Below, one piece after another: positions 1-7,943 of a stretch of DNA of 64,000 nucleotides. Made by a program: the position numbers and the translations under genes. The notes under the pieces were generated by a model. The model searched no databases. It was not told where the DNA came from and saw only the letters and a program-made list of their open reading frames with translations. This DNA comes from PWQG01 sp040882255 (lineage in GTDB: Bacteria > Pseudomonadota > Gammaproteobacteria > Pseudomonadales > Pseudohongiellaceae), in assembly GCA_040882255.1 (NCBI GenBank), contig JBBEBP010000016.1, positions 496,001-560,000 on the forward strand, in the 5' to 3' direction. Position 1 is the first letter of the stretch; each line of letters starts with the position of its first letter.

Positions 1-126
1 GCGGATGTCTTTCTCCGTGGCCTTGACGGCATCCGGTGCCTTCTCATACACGGCAAGCTCTCGGATAAATTGCAAAATACGGTCGGTGTCGGCCGGCCCG
101 GCCTCCCTGATGGTCACTTCCTTCAC
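1..126 (-). CDS. GNAT family N-acetyltransferase, N-terminal fragment
   Basis: The reverse strand reads open from a GTG at 126 to the window edge, giving 42 residues that begin VKEVTIREAGPADTDRI and continue with FIRELAVYEKAPD. This is the typical opening of a GCN5-related acetyltransferase: a first beta strand with the I-R-E-A motif, then helix 1. The acetyl-CoA binding loop lies outside the window. No ATG is in frame just upstream (the ATG at 163 is in another frame), so GTG is the best start, although its Shine-Dalgarno is weak. The gene diverges from the AsmA-like gene that begins 141 nt away. Substrate cannot be inferred. Confidence 0.6.
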   Translation of the reverse strand, partial: MKEVTIREAGPADTDRILQFIRELAVYEKAPDAVKATEKDIR

Positions 127-267
127 AATGAATATCCCGCTCGATGGACGATGATGTAACCATACCGCTACCGCTGTCATGCTGCAACGAGCGGCGCAGA
201 CTCGGCTCCCGCCCGCCATTTCCGGTATAGTGGGCGATCTGCGCATCAATCCCGGGAGGAACCGGAC

Positions 268-1077
268 ATGAAGAAGCTGTTTATCGCAATCGGTCTCGTG
301 CTGCTGCTGGCGGGCGCCGGCGTCACCTGGCTACTGCTGAATCTCGATTCCCTGGCAAAACAGGTCATCGAAACAGCCGGAACACGGGCCATGGGAACCG
401 AGGTCTCGGTGGGCACCGTGGATATCGACCTGATGAACGGCAATGCCGGGATTGCCGATTTCCGCGTCGCCAACCCGGAAGGCTTCAGCAACGAAGACAT
501 GATGCGCTTCGACGCGCTCACTGTGGACATCGCCCTGGGCAGCATCGGTTCGGAAATAATCCGCATCAACAGCGTGCGTTCCACCAACCCGTATGTATTG
601 TATGAGTTGCAGGGAGGCCGCACTAACCTGGACGTGGTCCGGGAGCACCTGGCGTCGGGCCGGCCCGCCGACACCGAACCGCCACCGGAGGCAGCCCGGG
701 AACTGATGCTGTCCATCGGCGAGATCGCCATCGAAGGCATACGGGGGCGTCTGCAAGCCGATCGCCTGCCCCGCTCCGTGGACGTGGACCTGGGTACCAT
801 CGTCCTCCGCGACATGGAAGGCACGCCCACGGACATCGCCCGGCAGATTGCCCGCCCACTGCTCACCCAGGTATCCGCCAATGCGGCTTCCGCGCTGGTC
901 AATGCCACCGGCGAATTGCTGGAGGGAGAGCTCACGGAACGCGCCGAGCAGGCCGCAGAGGAACTGCGGAATCAGGCCCGCTCGCGCCTGCAGGATACAG
1001 AACAGCAGGTTGACGACACGATGCAGGAGACCGCCGAAGACCTGGGCAACCGGCTCCGGGATGCGTTCAATCGCTGA
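268..1077 (+). CDS. AsmA-like single-pass membrane protein
   Basis: 269 residues. One N-terminal transmembrane segment (about residues 3-25, LFIAIGLVLLLAGAG) is followed by a domain starting around S/TEVSVGTVDIDL, with alternating short beta strands of the kind seen in AsmA/DUF748 proteins (VANPEGFSNEDMMRFDALTVDI). The last 60 residues are charged and helical (ELTERAEQAAEELRNQARS), probably a coiled coil in the periplasm. AsmA-type proteins act in envelope lipid transport or outer-membrane biogenesis, but this one is much shorter than AsmA and the role is unknown. A GGGAGG Shine-Dalgarno lies just upstream of the ATG. It precedes the Liv-type transporter by 95 nt and may or may not be co-transcribed with it. 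Confidence 0.6.
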   Translation: MKKLFIAIGLVLLLAGAGVTWLLLNLDSLAKQVIETAGTRAMGTEVSVGTVDIDLMNGNAGIADFRVANPEGFSNEDMMRFDALTVDIALGSIGSEIIRINSVRSTNPYVLYELQGGRTNLDVVREHLASGRPADTEPPPEAARELMLSIGEIAIEGIRGRLQADRLPRSVDVDLGTIVLRDMEGTPTDIARQIARPLLTQVSANAASALVNATGELLEGELTERAEQAAEELRNQARSRLQDTEQQVDDTMQETAEDLGNRLRDAFNR

Positions 1078-1172
1078 CCGACGCAGCTCATCGCAACAGA
1101 CTTGATCCCCCCGGGGCATACTGTCATGCTCCGTGATCAAGGGGACCAATAACAAAACGAGGACGCTGGCTC

Positions 1173-2432
1173 ATGATCACGTTCCGACTGAATACACTTC
1201 TGCGGCTGCTGCTGGCAGCCGCCCTGCTACCGCTGGCAGCGCTCAAGGCCCAGGCCCAGGAGCCCATCCGCATCGCATTCATCGACCCGTTGACGGGTAC
1301 GTTTGCCGCCCAGGGAGAAAGCGGGCTGCATCAACTCCGCTTCGCCGCCGACTACCTGGTCAACAGTCAGGGCGGCATCCTCGGCGGGCGCGAGATCGAG
1401 ATCATGGCCCTGGACAACCAGGCCAGCGCCCAGGAAAGCCAGATCCAGCTGCGCCGCGCCATCAGCCGGGGCGCCCGGTATGTGTTTTCGGGCAACGGCT
1501 CGGCGGCCGCTGCGACGCTGAGCTCGGCCATCGAGCGTCATAACCGCCGCAACCCGGATGAGTCCGTCCTCTATCTGAACCATGCGGCCGTTGATCCGGC
1601 CCTGACCCAGCAGGACTGCAATTTCTGGCATTTCCGTTTCGATGCACATGCCGACATGAAACTGGACGCACTGACCAGCTTCATCGCCGATAACGAAGAC
1701 ATCGAGAGCGTCTATATCATCGGTCAGGATTACTCCTTCGGCCGGGTCGTCTCCGAGTCCACTGTCCGCTTCCTGAACGAGAAACGGCCGGATATCGAGA
1801 TCGCAGGCAATGAATTGCACCCCATCGGACAGGTGCGTGACTTCACACCCTATGTGACGAAGATCGTGTCCTCCGGCGCCGACGCAGTGGTCACCGGCAA
1901 CTGGGGCGCCGACATGGTGTCACTGGCACGCAGTCTCATCAGCACCGGCTCCGACATTCCCATCTACACGTTCTACGCCGCCTACGACGGGATCACCGCC
2001 ACGCTGGGCGAAGAGGGTGTCGACCGCATCTATCTGGTGCACGCCGATCGCAGCAACCACAACCTGAACGAGGAGCGCCGCCGGTATACCCGCGAGTTCA
2101 AGGAGCGTTATCCCGAGGACGATCTGACGCAGCCCCGTATCGCCAATGCCCTGCGCATGCTGGTCACCGCCATGCAACAGACCGGCAGCACCGATCCGCT
2201 GGACGTCGCCCTGGCCATGGAGGACATGCGCATCGATTCCATCGGCGGGGAAGAAGTGTGGATGCGCCCGGATGACCACCAGGCCCACCAGCCCCTGCAC
2301 ATTTCCGTGCAGACCGATGAAGGAATCGAGTTCGATGCAGACAATTCGGGTTATGGCCTGCGCACGGTCTTCACCAAGCCGCTGGACGAGACCATTCAGG
2401 ATACCCAGTGCCGCATGCGCCGCCCGCGCTGA
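1173..2432 (+). CDS. Liv-type ABC transporter substrate-binding protein
   Basis: 419 residues with a Sec signal peptide (residues 1-28, leucine-rich core, cleavage near AQAQ-EP). The mature part has the type I periplasmic-binding fold of the ANF/LivJ group: it opens with IRIAFIDPLTGTFAAQGES, then the lobe marker GGREIEIMALDNQ, and later DFTPYVTKIVSSGADAVVTGNWG. It should capture a small organic solute in the periplasm and deliver it to the permeases encoded directly downstream. Branched-chain amino acids are the default guess, but amides, urea or aromatic acids are served by close relatives and no specificity residue can be read with confidence. First gene of a five-gene operon; GAGGA precedes the ATG by 9 nt. 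Confidence 0.85.
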   Translation: MITFRLNTLLRLLLAAALLPLAALKAQAQEPIRIAFIDPLTGTFAAQGESGLHQLRFAADYLVNSQGGILGGREIEIMALDNQASAQESQIQLRRAISRGARYVFSGNGSAAAATLSSAIERHNRRNPDESVLYLNHAAVDPALTQQDCNFWHFRFDAHADMKLDALTSFIADNEDIESVYIIGQDYSFGRVVSESTVRFLNEKRPDIEIAGNELHPIGQVRDFTPYVTKIVSSGADAVVTGNWGADMVSLARSLISTGSDIPIYTFYAAYDGITATLGEEGVDRIYLVHADRSNHNLNEERRRYTREFKERYPEDDLTQPRIANALRMLVTAMQQTGSTDPLDVALAMEDMRIDSIGGEEVWMRPDDHQAHQPLHISVQTDEGIEFDADNSGYGLRTVFTKPLDETIQDTQCRMRRPR

Positions 2433-2468
2433 TGGAAAATAACCGCCGCTGACAGGGATGCACGGTAT

Positions 2469-3419
2469 ATGGCTGAACTGCTCATTTTCGCAACACTGAA
2501 TGGACTGGTAACCGGCCTGCTGCTGTTCATGCTGGCCAGCGGCCTCACGCTGATCTTCAGCATGATGGGTGTGCTGAACTTTGCCCATGCCAGCTTCTAC
2601 ATGCTGGGCGCCTATTTCGCATTCAGCATCAGCCAGTACATGGGCTTCTGGCCGGCCTTGCTGGTCGCACCCGTACTGGTCGGCCTGCTGGGCGCGGCCA
2701 TCGAGCGTTACGGGCTGCGCCATGTTCACCAGCACGGGCATGTGGCGGAACTGGTATTCACTTTCGGCCTGGCTTTCCTCATCGAGGAAGCCGTACAACT
2801 GTTCTGGGGACGCACCACCCGCGACTACCGCGGCCCAGACCTGCTGGACTTCCCGTTGTTCACGCTGTTCGGACAGAATTTCCCGGCCTACCAGGCTTTT
2901 ATGATCCTCATTTCCGTTTCGATCTTTATCAGTCTGTACTATGTACTGACCCGCACCCGGATCGGCATCATCATCCAGGCCGCGATCACCCACCCGCATA
3001 CCGTCGCCAACCTGGGACACAACGTGCCGCTGATCTTCATGTGCGTGTTCGGGGTGGGCACGGGCCTGGCGGGTCTGGCCGGCGTGATTGCCGGCCCCGT
3101 CATGTCGGTTTCCCCGGGCATGGCGCTGGCACTGGGCAGTATCGTGTTCGTCATCGTGGTGGTTGGCGGACTGGGATCACTGATGGGGGCTCTGGTTGCT
3201 TCACTGCTGATCGGGCTGCTGCAGTCCTATGCGGTCGCCTCCAATGCCGGCATGCAGGACCTGCTCAACCTGCTGGGCATCTCCTTCCCGGCCGACCACT
3301 TCCTGCGTGATCTGTGGAGCATCCGCCTGCCGCAGATCGCCCCCATTCTGCCGTTCCTGCTGCTCGTCCTGGTGCTGATTTTCCGACCCGCCGGCCTGCT
3401 CGGAAAGAGGGAGAGCTGA
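2469..3419 (+). CDS. livH: Liv-type ABC transporter permease (LivH-like)
   Basis: 316 residues, almost entirely hydrophobic, with about eight transmembrane helices. The N-terminal stretch GLTLIFSMMGVLNFAHASFYMLGAY is the hallmark of LivH-type permeases, and the later VVVGGLGSLMGALVASLLIGLLQS is the segment that contacts the ATPases. It would form the inner-membrane pore together with the LivM-like protein whose ATG overlaps its stop codon (TGATG), an arrangement that favours translational coupling. Length is normal for the family (about 290-310). Symbol given by family; the transported substrate is not known. Confidence 0.85.
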   Translation: MAELLIFATLNGLVTGLLLFMLASGLTLIFSMMGVLNFAHASFYMLGAYFAFSISQYMGFWPALLVAPVLVGLLGAAIERYGLRHVHQHGHVAELVFTFGLAFLIEEAVQLFWGRTTRDYRGPDLLDFPLFTLFGQNFPAYQAFMILISVSIFISLYYVLTRTRIGIIIQAAITHPHTVANLGHNVPLIFMCVFGVGTGLAGLAGVIAGPVMSVSPGMALALGSIVFVIVVVGGLGSLMGALVASLLIGLLQSYAVASNAGMQDLLNLLGISFPADHFLRDLWSIRLPQIAPILPFLLLVLVLIFRPAGLLGKRES

Positions 3420-4660
3420 TGATGTCGCGACTCGCAGTCTGGGCCGGATTCGCCATTGTATTGATGGTGCTGCCGCTGATTTTCAGTTCCAGCCTGGGCC
3501 TGTCCATACTCAATCAGATGACCATTGCGGTGATCTTTGCGCTGAGCTACAACATGTTGCTGGGGCAGGGGGGCATGCTGTCATTCGGCCATGCTGTGTA
3601 TTACGGCATGGGCGGCTTTATTGCCATCCACCTGCTGAACATGATCGAATTCGAAACCCTGATGCTGCCGGTCGTGCTGATCCCCCTGGCCGGTGGAGTG
3701 GGAGGCCTGCTGGTCGCCGTGCTGATCGGCACGTTCTCCACCCGCCGCGCCGGAACCGTCTTCGCCATGATTTCCCTGGGCATCGGGGAACTGTTCGCGG
3801 CCAGCTCGCTGATCTTCGAATCTTTCTTCGGCGGCGAGGGCGGCATCAGCGGCTGGCGTGATGTCGGCCCCACGTTCTTCGGTATCGATTTCGGGCAACA
3901 GATCGAGGTGTACTATCTGGCCGCGTTCTGGGTCTTCATGGCCACGCTGTTCATGTACCTCTTCACCCGCACACCGGCCGGGCGTATGGCCAACGCCGTG
4001 CGCGACAATCATGAACGCGCCGAGTTCATCGGTTACAGCGCCCGCAAAGTGCGCTACATCACCTTCTGCGCGGCCGGGCTATTTGCCGGCATCGCAGGGG
4101 GGCTTTTCGCCATCAACTACGAGATCGTCACCGAGGAGAACCTCACACTGGTGACCTCCGGCGAGGTATTGCTGATGGCCTACATCGGTGGACTGGGCTT
4201 TTTCATCGGCCCCATTGTCGGTGCGGTGTTGCTGACCCTGATGAGTTCCGTGGTCAGTGCCTGGACCGACATGTGGATGCTGTACCTGGGCATCCTGTTT
4301 GTGCTGACGGTGATGTTCCTGCCCCGCGGACTCAGCGGCCTGATCATCATGCACGGACCGGCCTGGCACCTGGGCCGGCTGCGCTTGCTGATCCTGCCCT
4401 ACACCATCAGCGCCGTCCCGGCATTGTTGTTCGTGCTCACCCTGATGGGCATGATCGAACTGGCCCACAGCAGTGCACAGGAGTTCGTGTACCTCGGACT
4501 GCCACTGAATCCGGAGGGTCTGTCCAGCTGGCTGTTGCTGGCTGGCACGGCGGCAGTGTCGTGGCTGGCATTGCAGCGGACCCTGCCGCAGTTGCGGGAT
4601 GCCTGGGAAACCGCCAATGCCCTGCCCCGCCCGAAGGATGCGCAAGGGGAGGAGAACTGA
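3419..4660 (+). CDS. livM: Liv-type ABC transporter permease (LivM-like) with C-terminal extension
   Basis: 413 residues from the ATG that overlaps the livH stop; a second ATG follows immediately. The body has the LivM signatures LSYNMLLGQGGMLSFGHAVYYGMG near the start and YIGGLGFFIGPIVGAVLLTL around residue 260-280. Family members usually stop at about 330-360 residues just after the FLPRGLSGL motif. Here the chain continues for roughly 95 residues with two further hydrophobic segments (near LRLLILPYTISAVPALLFVLTL and SSWLLLAGTAAVSWLAL) and a charged tail. The extension would add a transmembrane hairpin not needed for the core pore. Overlaps livG by TGATG. Confidence 0.85.
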   Translation: MMSRLAVWAGFAIVLMVLPLIFSSSLGLSILNQMTIAVIFALSYNMLLGQGGMLSFGHAVYYGMGGFIAIHLLNMIEFETLMLPVVLIPLAGGVGGLLVAVLIGTFSTRRAGTVFAMISLGIGELFAASSLIFESFFGGEGGISGWRDVGPTFFGIDFGQQIEVYYLAAFWVFMATLFMYLFTRTPAGRMANAVRDNHERAEFIGYSARKVRYITFCAAGLFAGIAGGLFAINYEIVTEENLTLVTSGEVLLMAYIGGLGFFIGPIVGAVLLTLMSSVVSAWTDMWMLYLGILFVLTVMFLPRGLSGLIIMHGPAWHLGRLRLLILPYTISAVPALLFVLTLMGMIELAHSSAQEFVYLGLPLNPEGLSSWLLLAGTAAVSWLALQRTLPQLRDAWETANALPRPKDAQGEEN

Positions 4661-5412
4661 TGGCCCTACTGTCCCTTCAACAGGTCAGCAAGCAGTTCGG
4701 CGTCACATCCGTGATCGAGGAGGTCTCGCTGGATATCAACCAGGGGGAGCGCCATGCCATCATTGGCCCCAACGGGGCCGGCAAGTCGACCCTGTTCCAC
4801 CTGATCAGCGGCAAGTACCCGGTCAGCAGCGGTGCGATCCTGTTCGACGGGCAGCCCATCCACAATCGGCCACCCTACGAGATCGCCAGGCTGGGTCTGA
4901 CGCGCAGCTTCCAGGTGACCAACATCTTCCACCGCCTCAGCGTGTTCGAGAACGTCCGCTGCGCACTATTGTGGTCCATGGGTTATCGCTATTCCTTCTG
5001 GCGCCTGGTGGACCGGGAACACAAGCTGAATCGGAAGGCCGAGCAGACCCTGGAAGAGCTGGGGATGAGCGACCTGCGCAATTACCCGGCCGGCGAACTG
5101 GCATACGCCGATCAACGCGCGCTGGAGCTGGGTCTGGCCATCGCCAGTGGCGCCGGAATGATCCTGCTGGACGAGCCGGTGGCCGGCATGAGCCTGAGCG
5201 AGGCGCAGCGGGCCGTGGCGCTTATCCGGCGCATCACCGAGGGCCGAACATTGCTGATGGTGGAACACGACATGGACATCGTGTTCGACCTGGCGGACCG
5301 GATTTCAGTGCTGGTCTACGGCAAGCTTATCGCCAGCGACACACCGGAAGCGATCCGGGCGAACCGGGCCGTGCAGGAAGCCTATCTGGGCGAGGTGATC
5401 GAGAATGCTTGA
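4660..5412 (+). CDS. livG: Liv-type ABC transporter ATP-binding protein (LivG-like)
   Basis: 250 residues from the ATG overlapping the livM stop. Walker A is intact (GPNGAGKST, residues 36-44, Lys42). Walker B with catalytic Glu is MILLDEP (about 167-173) and the switch histidine is in VEHD (about 203). The ABC signature is LAYADQ (147-152), whereas LivG proteins normally carry LAYGQ or LSYGE; the glycine that contacts the ATP gamma-phosphate is replaced by alanine. LivG energises solute import as a heterodimer with LivF. The next gene starts 8 nt before this one ends. Confidence 0.88.
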   Translation: MALLSLQQVSKQFGVTSVIEEVSLDINQGERHAIIGPNGAGKSTLFHLISGKYPVSSGAILFDGQPIHNRPPYEIARLGLTRSFQVTNIFHRLSVFENVRCALLWSMGYRYSFWRLVDREHKLNRKAEQTLEELGMSDLRNYPAGELAYADQRALELGLAIASGAGMILLDEPVAGMSLSEAQRAVALIRRITEGRTLLMVEHDMDIVFDLADRISVLVYGKLIASDTPEAIRANRAVQEAYLGEVIENA

Positions 5413-6103
5413 AGTACGTAATCTGCAGGCCTGGTACGGGAAAAGCCATATTCTGCGGGGCGTCGACCTCGACGTGGGTGAAGGCGAAATCGTCAGCCTG
5501 TTGGGGCGCAACGGCGTGGGCCGCTCCACCACCGTAAAAGCCATCATGGGCGAAGTGGAACCGTCGGGCACCATCCGCTTTGAGGGCCAGGACATCGCCG
5601 GACTGAAGAGTTTCCAGATCGCACACCGGGGCATTGGCCATATCCCGGAAAGCCGGGATATTTTCCCGACGCTGACGGTCCGCCAGAATCTCCTGCTGGG
5701 CCAGAAACATGCGCGCCGGACCAGCGGGCGCTGGACCATGGATGAAATGTTCCGGTTGTTCCCGAACCTGGCCGAACGCGCTGACGTGCCGGGCGGTGTC
5801 CTCAGCGGCGGGGAACAGCAGATGCTGTGCATCTGCCGGACGCTGATGGGGGACCCCCGGCTTATCATGGTGGATGAGCCGACAGAAGGGCTGGCACCGA
5901 TGGTGGTCCAGCAGATCCGTGAGCTGCTGGAGGAGATTGCCCGGCGCGGCGTGGCCATTCTGCTGGTGGAGCAGAAACTGACCATTGCGATGCGCCTGTC
6001 ACACCGCGTCTATATCATGGGGCACGGACAGATCGTCTACGAAGGCACACCCGATACGATCCGCAAGGACGAAAGTATCCGCAAGGAGTGGCTGGAAGTG
6101 TGA
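5405..6103 (+). CDS. livF: Liv-type ABC transporter ATP-binding protein (LivF-like) with Arg in Walker A
   Basis: 232 residues, normal LivF length. The signature LSGGEQQ (133-139) and Walker B VDEPTEG (156-162) are intact, and the switch position is Gln (LVEQ, about 187-190), which is usual for LivF. Walker A reads GRNGVGRST (34-42), with arginine at position 40 where lysine is expected; the codon is CGC and the reading frame is clean on both sides. In the heterodimer this Walker A faces the LivG signature, which is also altered, so both changes fall in the same ATP site. Last gene of the operon. Confidence 0.87.
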   Translation: MLEVRNLQAWYGKSHILRGVDLDVGEGEIVSLLGRNGVGRSTTVKAIMGEVEPSGTIRFEGQDIAGLKSFQIAHRGIGHIPESRDIFPTLTVRQNLLLGQKHARRTSGRWTMDEMFRLFPNLAERADVPGGVLSGGEQQMLCICRTLMGDPRLIMVDEPTEGLAPMVVQQIRELLEEIARRGVAILLVEQKLTIAMRLSHRVYIMGHGQIVYEGTPDTIRKDESIRKEWLEV

Positions 6104-6111
6104 CCGCCGGA

Positions 6112-6579
6112 TCAGAATTCCCAGAAGGAATTCACGGCCCGGGTCAGGGCTTTCTCTTCCTCTCGCTCCAGCTCCTGGAGATCCTGGAACACGGCCTTGA
6201 CCTCCGGATTGATGACCCGCCGCTCGACATGGTTGAGCAAGGCCATCAGGAACTCGTCCGCTTCCATGATCAGCTCCCGGGCCTGCTCAACATTGAGATC
6301 CGACCGGATTTCCAGCAACTTCAGAAAGTCATTGAGGTTTTCCGGATAGGGCACCTGGAACCACGAATCCAGTATCGAAGCGGGGGCATCCGACTCATAC
6401 AGGTCGATCACTGCCCCTTGCGCCTCCTCCCGGCTTTTCATGTAATTCAATAACATTTCTGCTCTGGCCTCGGTGGCCTGTTCGGCCAGAGCGCCATAGA
6501 GCCCGGCCAGCCGCTGATGGAAGCTTCTGATCTCGTCAAGTACATGACGGGTATTCTCATATTGCTGCAGGTGGTTCAC
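6112..6579 (-). CDS. Small all-helical protein, ferritin-like bundle candidate
   Basis: 155 residues, no signal peptide or membrane segment. The sequence is a series of amphipathic helices rich in Glu and Leu, including FHQRLAGLYGALAEQ and ARAEMLLNYMKSREEAQ, with Glu/His spacing reminiscent of ferritin-like or rubrerythrin-like four-helix bundles. A complete set of metal ligands cannot be assigned, so metal binding is only a possibility. It converges on livF with an 8-nt gap and diverges from the serine hydrolase gene at 6654. Likely a soluble cytoplasmic protein of unknown function. Confidence 0.6.
   Translation of the reverse strand: MNHLQQYENTRHVLDEIRSFHQRLAGLYGALAEQATEARAEMLLNYMKSREEAQGAVIDLYESDAPASILDSWFQVPYPENLNDFLKLLEIRSDLNVEQARELIMEADEFLMALLNHVERRVINPEVKAVFQDLQELEREEEKALTRAVNSFWEF
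6115..6133. terminator. Hairpin between convergent livF and small helical gene
   Basis: GAATTCC (6115-6121) and GGAATTC (6127-6133) form a perfect 7-bp stem with a 5-nt loop, placed at the meeting point of two convergent genes and inside the last codons of the minus-strand one. There is no clear T-run on either side, so this would be a weak or factor-assisted terminator or simply an mRNA 3' end stabiliser. Confidence 0.3.
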
Positions 6580-6653
6580 TATAGGCCCTCCTGTACCGGT
6601 TCACTTGCCACCGTGGACAGGCGCAAGTCCAAACTGTAACTGGAGAATAACAT

Positions 6654-7931
6654 ATGCGCCCCACCCTTCCACTCATCCTGACCGGACTGACCTGTCTGTT
6701 GTCCGTGAATACCGCCCTGAGTCAGGCACTTGTCGAAACCGCCACGCCGGAGTCCGCAGGGATGTCGACGGCACGGCTGACAACGGTCAGCGAGGACCTG
6801 CAGATGCGCATCGACCGGGGAGACATCGCGGGCGTTGTCGCGGCCGTGATCCGGGATGATCAACTGATCTACAGCGAAGCGCTCGGTCACCGCAACCTGG
6901 AGAGCCGTGCGCCCATGCCGTTCGATGCATTATTCCGTACCTACTCCATGACCCGGCCGATCACCGCCCTCGGTATACTGATGCTCCACGACGACGGCCT
7001 GCTCGACCTTGATGACCCGGTGCAACAGTATCTCCCGCAATTTACCGACCAGCCGGTAATGACTGATCCTTCGACAACTGGTCCGGAGCCGACACGCGGC
7101 CGTCGGGGCGACATCACACTGCTGCAGCTGTTGACCCACACCTCCGGCCTGGGCAGCCGCAACTCTGCGATGTACCGGAATCACGATGTCTTCAACTATG
7201 AGCACAGCCTTGCCGAAGTGGTCGACAGAGCTGCGGCACTGCCACTGTTTGAAGACCCCGGCACGCGATATCGCTATGGCCTGCATGCCGAGGTGCTGGG
7301 CCGGGTGATCGAGGTCGTCTCCGGGCAGCCTCTGCTGGAGTTTTTCCAACAGCGCATTTTCGAGCCGCTGGGCATGGAAGACACCGTATTCCACGTTGAT
7401 GAATCACGCCGGGAACGCCTGGCAACAGTCTATCGGCCGGACGAGAACGGTACACTGCAGGAACACCGGATGGAATCCATCCCGGTGACCGAACGACGCC
7501 GCCTCCACAGTGCCGGCGTCGGCCTGGTTTCCTCAACCGAGGACTTCCTGCGCTTCTCGCTACTTTTCCTGCAGGAAGGTGAAGTGAATGGCGAGCCTCT
7601 GGTCAGCCCTGAGGTGATCCGGCTGGCCGGCGTGAATGCGATTCCGGATAGCCTGTTGCCCATCGATGGCGGTTCCAGTCCGTACTGGGCCGGCTCCGGC
7701 TGGACGGCCGGCGGGTTTGCCGTGGCACTGGACCCGTCTGTTTACGGACATGCCGTCAGTCCGGGAGAATACTGGTGGGACGGCTCGGCCGGCACACGAT
7801 TCTGGATCAACCCCGAGGAGAACATGATCGCCGTCATTATGGCGCAGGTGTCACCGGCCAGTGGCAACGGATTCCGGGAAGCGTTCCGTACCGGCATCCA
7901 GGAAGCCATCATTGAATCACGGGCACCGTGA
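6654..7931 (+). CDS. Secreted serine hydrolase, class C beta-lactamase/esterase family
   Basis: 425 residues with a Sec signal peptide (cleavage near ALSQ-A, about residue 24). The fold is that of class C beta-lactamase-like esterases and penicillin-binding proteins: TYSMTRPITALGIL at residues 96-109 holds the expected nucleophile Ser98, YRYGLHAEVLGRVIEVVSG is the helix after the tyrosine motif, and FWINPEENMIAVIM is the last strand. In this family the nucleophile motif is SxxK; here it is SMTR, with Arg101 replacing the general-base lysine. Activity may be altered or retained as in other SMTR variants. Standalone transcription unit; likely periplasmic. Confidence 0.8.
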   Translation: MRPTLPLILTGLTCLLSVNTALSQALVETATPESAGMSTARLTTVSEDLQMRIDRGDIAGVVAAVIRDDQLIYSEALGHRNLESRAPMPFDALFRTYSMTRPITALGILMLHDDGLLDLDDPVQQYLPQFTDQPVMTDPSTTGPEPTRGRRGDITLLQLLTHTSGLGSRNSAMYRNHDVFNYEHSLAEVVDRAAALPLFEDPGTRYRYGLHAEVLGRVIEVVSGQPLLEFFQQRIFEPLGMEDTVFHVDESRRERLATVYRPDENGTLQEHRMESIPVTERRRLHSAGVGLVSSTEDFLRFSLLFLQEGEVNGEPLVSPEVIRLAGVNAIPDSLLPIDGGSSPYWAGSGWTAGGFAVALDPSVYGHAVSPGEYWWDGSAGTRFWINPEENMIAVIMAQVSPASGNGFREAFRTGIQEAIIESRAP

Positions 7932-7943
7932 CCCGGCATCGGG

